Below, piece by piece: positions 60,040-64,000 of a stretch of DNA of 64,000 nucleotides. The notes below the pieces were generated by a model. That model worked only from the letters and a program-made list of their open reading frames with translations. It was not told the origin of the DNA and ran no database searches. The translations under genes were made by a program, and so were the position numbers. Positions within the stretch are counted from its first letter, which is position 1. Every line of letters starts with the position of its first letter. The stretch lies in NCBI GenBank assembly GCA_900547455.1, contig URGV01000009.1, forward strand, positions 3,203 through 67,202, given 5' to 3'. This stretch comes from an uncultured Oscillospiraceae bacterium. GTDB taxonomy: Bacteria > Bacillota > Clostridia > Oscillospirales > Ruminococcaceae.

Positions 60040-61587
60040 TTACAAAACATTGTTGTTTTCATACCAGTATTTTTGGTCCAGCGCCCGGTAGGCCAGCGCC
60101 TCAGCGACGTGCTTTTTGGCGATCTGCTCCTCCCCGGCAAGGTCGGCAATGGTTCGCGCCACCTTCACCACCCGGTCATAGGCGCGGGCGGTCATGCCCA
60201 GATTCTCAAACGAGGTGCGCAGAAAGTCCAGCGCCTGCTTTTCCAGCGGGCAGAATTGCTGCAGCCTGCCCGCCGGGATGCGCGCGTTGCAGGAGATCTC
60301 CTCCCCGGCAAAGCGCCGCTGCTGGATGCGCCGCGCGGCCTCCACCCGGGCGCGGACGGTGGCCGAGCTCTCCTCCCGGTTCTCTCCGGTCAGGTCGGCA
60401 AACTCCACCGGCGCCACCTCGACGTGCAGGTCGATGCGGTCGAGCAGCGGGCCGGACACCCGCGAGATGTACCGCTGCACCGCCATCTCGGAGCAGGTGC
60501 AGGCGATTTTGGGATGGCCCCGGTAGCCGCAGGGGCAGGGGTTCATCGCCGCCACAAACATCATCGAGCAGGGGTAGGTCACCCGCGACGAGGCCCGCGA
60601 GATGGTGACGCGGTTGTCCTCGATGGGCTGGCGCAGCACCTCCAGCGCTTGCCGCTGAAATTCCGGCAGCTCATCAAGAAAGAGCACGCCGTTGTGCGCC
60701 AGCGAAATCTCCCCCGGCATCGGGCTGGAGCCACCGCCGGTCAGACCCGCCGGCGAGACGGTGTGGTGCGGCGCGCGGAAGGGCCGGGTGTTCATAATCG
60801 GGTGGTCGGGTGGCAGCAGCCCCGCCACCGAATAGATGCGGGTGGTCTCGATGGCCTCCTGAAAGCTGAGCTTGGGCAGGATGGTCGGCAGCCGCTTGGC
60901 CAGCATGCTCTTGCCGGTGCCGGGCGGGCCGATCAGCAGCAGGTTGTGCCCGCCCGCCGCCGCAATCTCCAGCGCGCGCTTGGCAAAGGGCTGCCCGCGC
61001 ACGTCGGCCATGTCCTCCAAAAAGTGGTTGCCCCCCGCCAGCAGCAGCATCGGGTCAAAGGGCATCGGGGCAATCTCCCGCTCCCCCTGCAGGCAAGCGC
61101 ACAGCTCGGCGATGTCCTCCACCGGGTACACCTGCAGGCCGTCGACAATCGAGGCTTCCTTCGCGTTCTGGGCAGGCAGGTAGAGGGCGCGCATGCCGTC
61201 CTCCTTGGCCTTGAGCGCCATCGAGAGCGCACCATTGACCGGCCGCAGCTGACCGGAGAGGCTCAGCTCCCCCACAAAGGCCGCGTCCTGCGGCGGCTCC
61301 CCAATCTGCCCGGAGGCAGCCATCACCGCCAGAAAGATGGGCAGGTCAAAGACCGGGCCGGACTTTTTTTGGCTTGCCGGCGCGAGGTTCACCGTAATTT
61401 TGGAGACCGGCAGCTGGTAGCCCGCATGGGTCAGGGCCGACTGCACGCGGGAGCGGGATTCCTTGACGGCAGCGTCGGGCAGGCCGACGATATCAAAGGC
61501 GGGCATGGCGCGGGTGAGGGTGGTCTCCACCGTCACCGCATAGGCGTCGATCCCGCTGATTCCATAGCTCTTGACACAGCTGTACAA
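60040..61587 (-). CDS. comM: YifB family Mg-chelatase-like AAA ATPase
   Basis: 515 residues from TTG 61587 with GGAGGG 7 bp upstream (no in-frame ATG nearby). N-terminal ComM domain (VETTLTRAMPAFDIVGLPDAAVKESRSRV), Walker A GPPGTGKSMLAKRLP, GVLFLDELPEFQRQALEVLRQPIED as Walker B, and a C-terminal Mg-chelatase tail. ComM-like helicases promote branch migration in natural transformation and recombination; role in clostridia is inferred. Monocistronic. Confidence 0.93.
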   Translation of the reverse strand: MYSCVKSYGISGIDAYAVTVETTLTRAMPAFDIVGLPDAAVKESRSRVQSALTHAGYQLPVSKITVNLAPASQKKSGPVFDLPIFLAVMAASGQIGEPPQDAAFVGELSLSGQLRPVNGALSMALKAKEDGMRALYLPAQNAKEASIVDGLQVYPVEDIAELCACLQGEREIAPMPFDPMLLLAGGNHFLEDMADVRGQPFAKRALEIAAAGGHNLLLIGPPGTGKSMLAKRLPTILPKLSFQEAIETTRIYSVAGLLPPDHPIMNTRPFRAPHHTVSPAGLTGGGSSPMPGEISLAHNGVLFLDELPEFQRQALEVLRQPIEDNRVTISRASSRVTYPCSMMFVAAMNPCPCGYRGHPKIACTCSEMAVQRYISRVSGPLLDRIDLHVEVAPVEFADLTGENREESSATVRARVEAARRIQQRRFAGEEISCNARIPAGRLQQFCPLEKQALDFLRTSFENLGMTARAYDRVVKVARTIADLAGEEQIAKKHVAEALAYRALDQKYWYENNNVL

Positions 61588-61674
61588 AGCGCATCCCTCC
61601 GTAGCTTTTTTCTACATTATATCACGCAGAGGGAGCATTTTCCAGTAGGCGGCCCCCGCTTTTTCTTGCGCGGC

Positions 61675-62403
61675 CTAGCCCTTCTGGTTGCAGGCAAAGA
61701 TGTAGCTGAGGGTGTGCGCCGCCCACACCCCGGCGATCAGCAAAAACGGCGCCAGCCCCAGCGGGATAAAGACCGAGACGCAGCAGCAGATCAAAAAGCC
61801 GATCATCAGCGCCAGCTGGGTGACGTGGAAACTCCTCCAGGCCGCGCGGTACATGCCCATCTTTTCGGCCTCGTCGCTCATCTGCTCCCAGTCCTTCTGG
61901 AAGCGAACCGACATCGGGTCGGCCTTGCCAAAGCGGGGATTCATCCGCTTGACCAGGGCGACGTGGGTGTACTCCACCCAGGTATTCAGCGACAGAAAGA
62001 CAAGGGTCGCCACCGCCGCGATCAGGATGGTCTTGGGCTGCATATAAGCGATGGCCGCGCCCAGAAAGAAAAAGTTGCAGATTGTCGAAAGGCTGCTGAC
62101 AGCCAATGTATTGTTGCAAGCCGGGCTGTTTTCGATCTGCTCATAGACCTGCTCGCGGGTCTCGTCGGTGGCAGTGTCGACCTTTTTGCGCAGCTGCCAG
62201 GTCATCACGATGGCGGTCAGCGACAAAAACAGGCAGATGCTCAGGTGCAGCGGGGTGACAAGCTGCCCGAACAGCTGGTAGAGGCCCTGCGCGGCCTGCA
62301 CCACCTGCTCCTCCCGGCTTGCAATCAGGTAAGAAACCAGCGCGCCGCAGGCGCCGGAGACAATCAGAATCAGAATGTATTTGAGAATGGGATGTTTTTT
62401 CAT
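61675..62403 (-). CDS. DUF3169 membrane protein
   Basis: 242 residues with about six hydrophobic segments (YILILIVSGACGALVSYLIA; LHLSICLFLSLTAIVMTW; then FFFLGAAIAYMQ, ILIAAVATLVFLSLNTW, LALMIGFLICCCVSVFI, LAPFLLIAGVWAAHTLSYIF). DRFQKDWEQMSDEAEKMGMYRAAWRSF-like charged loop is typical. Function unknown; partner of a small XRE regulator in many Firmicutes, as here (34 bp downstream of it). Confidence 0.85.
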   Translation of the reverse strand: MKKHPILKYILILIVSGACGALVSYLIASREEQVVQAAQGLYQLFGQLVTPLHLSICLFLSLTAIVMTWQLRKKVDTATDETREQVYEQIENSPACNNTLAVSSLSTICNFFFLGAAIAYMQPKTILIAAVATLVFLSLNTWVEYTHVALVKRMNPRFGKADPMSVRFQKDWEQMSDEAEKMGMYRAAWRSFHVTQLALMIGFLICCCVSVFIPLGLAPFLLIAGVWAAHTLSYIFACNQKG

Positions 62404-62437
62404 CGTTCTTCCTCCTTGATTAAAACAGCAAAAATAA

Positions 62438-62653
62438 CTATTGCTCCTGGTTCTCCTCCAGGTAGCTGAACAGGTCCTCGACGGTCGCGTTTAAAATCTT
62501 GGCAATTTTCAGCGCTAGCGTCACCGACGGGTTGTAGTCGCCGCGCTCGATTAAGCTGATGGTCTGCCGGGAGACACCGGCCAAATTTCCCAGTTCGGTC
62601 TGGCTGAGATGATAGCGCGCGCGATATTCTTTGAGTTTGTTCACCAGCGGCAA
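62438..62653 (-). CDS. Small XRE-family transcriptional regulator
   Basis: 71 residues, almost only the helix-turn-helix: KLKEYRARYHLSQTELGNLAGVSRQTISLIERGDYNPSVTLALKIAKIL. TTG start at 62653 with AAGGAGGG 6-7 bp upstream; a GTG at 62644 is possible. Co-transcribed with the DUF3169 gene, and the three palindromes upstream are its likely operators. Confidence 0.9.
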   Translation of the reverse strand: MPLVNKLKEYRARYHLSQTELGNLAGVSRQTISLIERGDYNPSVTLALKIAKILNATVEDLFSYLEENQEQ

Positions 62654-62689
62654 GCAAAGCCCTCCTTTCCGACATGGATCCTTTGCAGA

Positions 62690-62777
62690 TTGACAAGTAT
62701 TTTGTCAATCCCTTCTGCCTATAGGATAGCACTGACAAGGATCTTTGTCAATAGGGTTTGACAACTTTTTTTGTCAA
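62690..62777 (-). promoter_or_regulatory. Promoter with three palindromic operators for the XRE-DUF3169 unit
   Basis: TTGACAA...TTGTCAA inverted repeats at 62690-62708 (5-bp spacer), 62732-62751 (6-bp, one mismatch) and 62758-62777 (6-bp). The middle one contains the -35 TTGACA (62751-62746) of a promoter with -10 TATCCT (62728-62723), 17 bp apart and TGC-extended. The arrangement fits autorepression by the XRE protein. Confidence 0.75.
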
Positions 62778-62824
62778 ACAAAGAAGGGCAACAAAAAAGC
62801 GGCGGAAAAAATCGAAAAAAACGC

Positions 62825-62853
62825 TTGCATTTTTGCCGCCGGTGTGGTAGTAT
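62825..62853 (+). promoter_or_regulatory. Promoter of rpmE
   Basis: TTGCAT (62825-62830), 17-bp spacer, TAGTAT (62848-62853); start near 62860, leader about 40 nt. Confidence 0.65.
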
Positions 62854-62899
62854 GTATCTTGTTATTCTATGTGTTTTCAGAAAGAGGTGACTAGTTAAG

Positions 62900-63106
62900 A
62901 TGAAACAGGGAATCCATCCAAAGTATGAGCCAACCGTTATCAGATGTGCATGTGGTGCAGAATTTGAAACTCGTTCTACAAAAAAGGATCTGCGCGTTGA
63001 AATTTGTTCAAAGTGTCATCCTTTCTTCACAGGCAGACAGAAACTGGTTGATACCGGTGGTCGTGTAGACCGCTTCAACAAGCGTTTCGGCCTGAATAAC
63101 AAGTAA
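62900..63106 (+). CDS. rpmE: 50S ribosomal protein L31, zinc type
   Basis: 68 residues. [12 protein letters not shown] and [30 protein letters not shown] give the CxC...CxxC zinc ligands of the C+ paralogue, a zinc reserve in many bacteria. AGAGGTGA precedes the ATG. Confidence 0.96.
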   Translation: MKQGIHPKYEPTVIRCACGAEFETRSTKKDLRVEICSKCHPFFTGRQKLVDTGGRVDRFNKRFGLNNK

Positions 63107-63125
63107 GGTTCTAACGAAGCTACAG

Positions 63126-63157
63126 GGCAATGCGTCGTTGCGATGCATTGCCTTTTT
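63126..63157 (+). terminator. Terminator of rpmE
   Basis: GGCAATGC (63126-63133) pairs with GCATTGCC (63145-63152), then TTTTT; 19 bp after the stop. Confidence 0.9.
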
Positions 63158-63215
63158 GCTGTCTGGCAAAAAAAATTGCTATCTAGCAAAAATATTTGCT
63201 ATCTTGCCAAATCTT
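63156..63215 (+). repeat. Three 20-bp tandem units with TTGCTATCTAGCAA palindrome
   Basis: TTGCTnTCTnGCmAA recurs at 63156, 63176 and 63196, a strict 20-bp period (two helical turns). The middle unit is a perfect palindrome. They fill the space between the rpmE terminator and yigZ and could be a cooperative operator for yigZ; no clear -35/-10 is visible. Confidence 0.6.
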
Positions 63216-63235
63216 AAAAAACGGAGGAAAGAGCC

Positions 63236-63862
63236 ATGCAGCAGGAATACACAACGATCTATTCCCCGGCCGAGGACGAATTTGTCGAGCGCAAGTCCCG
63301 CTTCATCGGGCACATCGCGCCGGTGCAGACCGAGGAGGAGGCCCAGGCCTTCATCGCTCAGATTCGCCAGCAGCACCGCGACGCCACCCACAACACCTAC
63401 GCCTACATCCTGCGCAGCGGCATCAAGCGCTACTCGGACGACGGCGAGCCGCAGGGCACCGCCGGGGTGCCAATGCTGGAATGCGTGGAAAAGGAGGGCC
63501 TGGTCGACGTGGCGGTGGTGGTGACCCGCTATTTTGGCGGCATCCTGCTGGGCGCAGGGGGACTGGTGCGGGCCTACTCCCACGGGGCGAAGATTGCAGT
63601 AGACGCCGCCCAGCGCAAGCTGATGACCACCTGCGTGGTGCTCTCGATGGAGCTGGACTATTCCTTTTACGGGAAGCTGACCTACATCCTGCCCAACTAC
63701 ACCTGCCGGGTGGAGGACACCGACTTTGGCGCGGTGGTGAAGATGCGGGTTTTGTTTAAAAAGGACGAAGCGGATGCCTTCATCAAAGAGGTCACCGAGA
63801 TGAGCGCGGCGCTGATTGTCCCGCAGCAGGTGGAGGAGCGGTTCGATCATTTTGCCCAATAG
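63236..63862 (+). CDS. yigZ: YigZ family (IMPACT-like) protein
   Basis: 208 residues. ERKSRFIGHIAPVQTEEEAQAFI at the start; ATHNTYAYIL and SDDGEPQGTAGVPMLECVEKEGLVDVAVVVTRYFGGILLGAGGLVRAYS are the UPF0029/IMPACT core; a C-terminal ferredoxin-like domain follows. Related to regulators of Gcn2-type translation control in eukaryotes; bacterial role unclear. GGAGGAAAGAGCC precedes the ATG. Confidence 0.92.
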   Translation: MQQEYTTIYSPAEDEFVERKSRFIGHIAPVQTEEEAQAFIAQIRQQHRDATHNTYAYILRSGIKRYSDDGEPQGTAGVPMLECVEKEGLVDVAVVVTRYFGGILLGAGGLVRAYSHGAKIAVDAAQRKLMTTCVVLSMELDYSFYGKLTYILPNYTCRVEDTDFGAVVKMRVLFKKDEADAFIKEVTEMSAALIVPQQVEERFDHFAQ

Positions 63863-63870
63863 CGGAGGTT

Positions 63871-64000
63871 TTTTTGCAGGGGCTGGTAGCCCCTGCACCC
63901 CACGATATGCAGGCGCTCCGCTAGAGCATGGCCTTGCCATGCTCGGCACCCGGGTGACTTTCCCGTCGCGGGGAAAGTCACCAAAGGCGCGCCAAGGGCT
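63871..64000 (+). repeat. GC-rich multi-hairpin repeat module, copy 3 (runs off the window)
   Basis: Hairpins at 63876-63896 (GCAGGGGCT arms), 63924-63944 (GAGCATGGC arms) and 63953-63982 (12-bp arms GGTGACTTTCCC), then CCAAAGGCGCGCC. Same order as copy 1 with different stem sequences. It follows the yigZ stop and may also end its transcript. Confidence 0.75.

Noticed and set aside
59437..62469. A 1010-codon open frame on the plus strand across the GntR, ComM and DUF3169 genes
   Set aside because: It is a GC-driven antisense shadow: it spans several well-supported minus-strand genes, has no ribosome binding site, and its sequence is low-complexity Arg/Gly/Leu-rich.
63156..63215. CRISPR array
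   Set aside because: Three 20-bp units without unique spacers and no cas genes. No CRISPR was seen anywhere in the window.

Overview
The window is chromosomal DNA from an anaerobic, low-redox Firmicute. The gene content and moderately high GC suggest a gut clostridium of the Oscillospirales/Ruminococcaceae type; this is inference, since no 16S gene is present. The main clues are a complete selenoprotein glycine reductase operon, a selenium-handling gene set beside it, lipoproteins with Gram-positive lipoboxes, a zinc-type adenylate kinase and zinc-type S14, and strong AGGAGG ribosome binding sites.

Layout. 1-8.2 kb (minus): two glycosyl-hydrolase-like surface proteins (the first cut by the window edge) and a 1779-residue Ig-like repeat lipoprotein. 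8.2-10 kb (minus): a histidine phosphatase and release factor 2. 10.2-14 kb (plus): a zinc-ribbon membrane protein, a YbaK-type deacylase, rpsF-ssb-rpsR, an acetyltransferase and a MazG-like protein. 14-15.4 kb: a gene-free island of GC-rich hairpin modules and a cluster of GTTCCCAT octamers. 15.4-16.7 kb (plus): a small membrane protein, a nitroreductase and a Nudix hydrolase. 16.8-19.8 kb (minus): a Cys-rich orphan, isoaspartyl dipeptidase, and a second nitroreductase behind a probable transcription attenuator. 19.9-36.1 kb (minus): the S10-spc-alpha ribosomal supercluster from rpsJ to rplQ with secY, adk, map, infA and rpoA, driven by a promoter with a long leader that holds a terminator-like hairpin.

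36.2-45 kb (minus): grdX-grdE-grdB-trxB-trxA-grdA, a terminator, then grdC-grdD behind their own promoter. grdB and grdA each carry an in-frame UGA read as selenocysteine. The operon leader holds a glycine riboswitch with a terminator platform, preceded by a second structured RNA domain I do not recognise. 45.1-48.2 kb: a divergent selenium module (class V aminotransferase; YedE transporter, YedF, DUF3343). The two blocks make biochemical sense together: selenium uptake and delivery would feed the two selenoproteins, TrxB/TrxA recycle electrons, and glycine induces the pathway. Isoaspartyl dipeptidase at 17.4 kb fits an amino-acid-fermenting life.

48.2-54.7 kb: small proteins, an orphan substrate-binding lipoprotein, cardiolipin synthase, a frame-disrupted aldo/keto reductase, a flavodoxin lipoprotein and a DUF4405 membrane protein. 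55-56 kb: an acetyltransferase, a repeat-rich stretch and tRNA-Leu(UAG) followed by duplicated 3'-end/terminator cassettes. 56.1-62.7 kb (minus): a GntR-controlled ABC transporter, YifB/ComM ATPase, and a DUF3169 protein with a small XRE regulator behind three palindromic operators. 62.8-64 kb (plus): rpmE, three 20-bp phased palindromes, a YigZ protein, and another copy of the GC-rich hairpin module running off the window.
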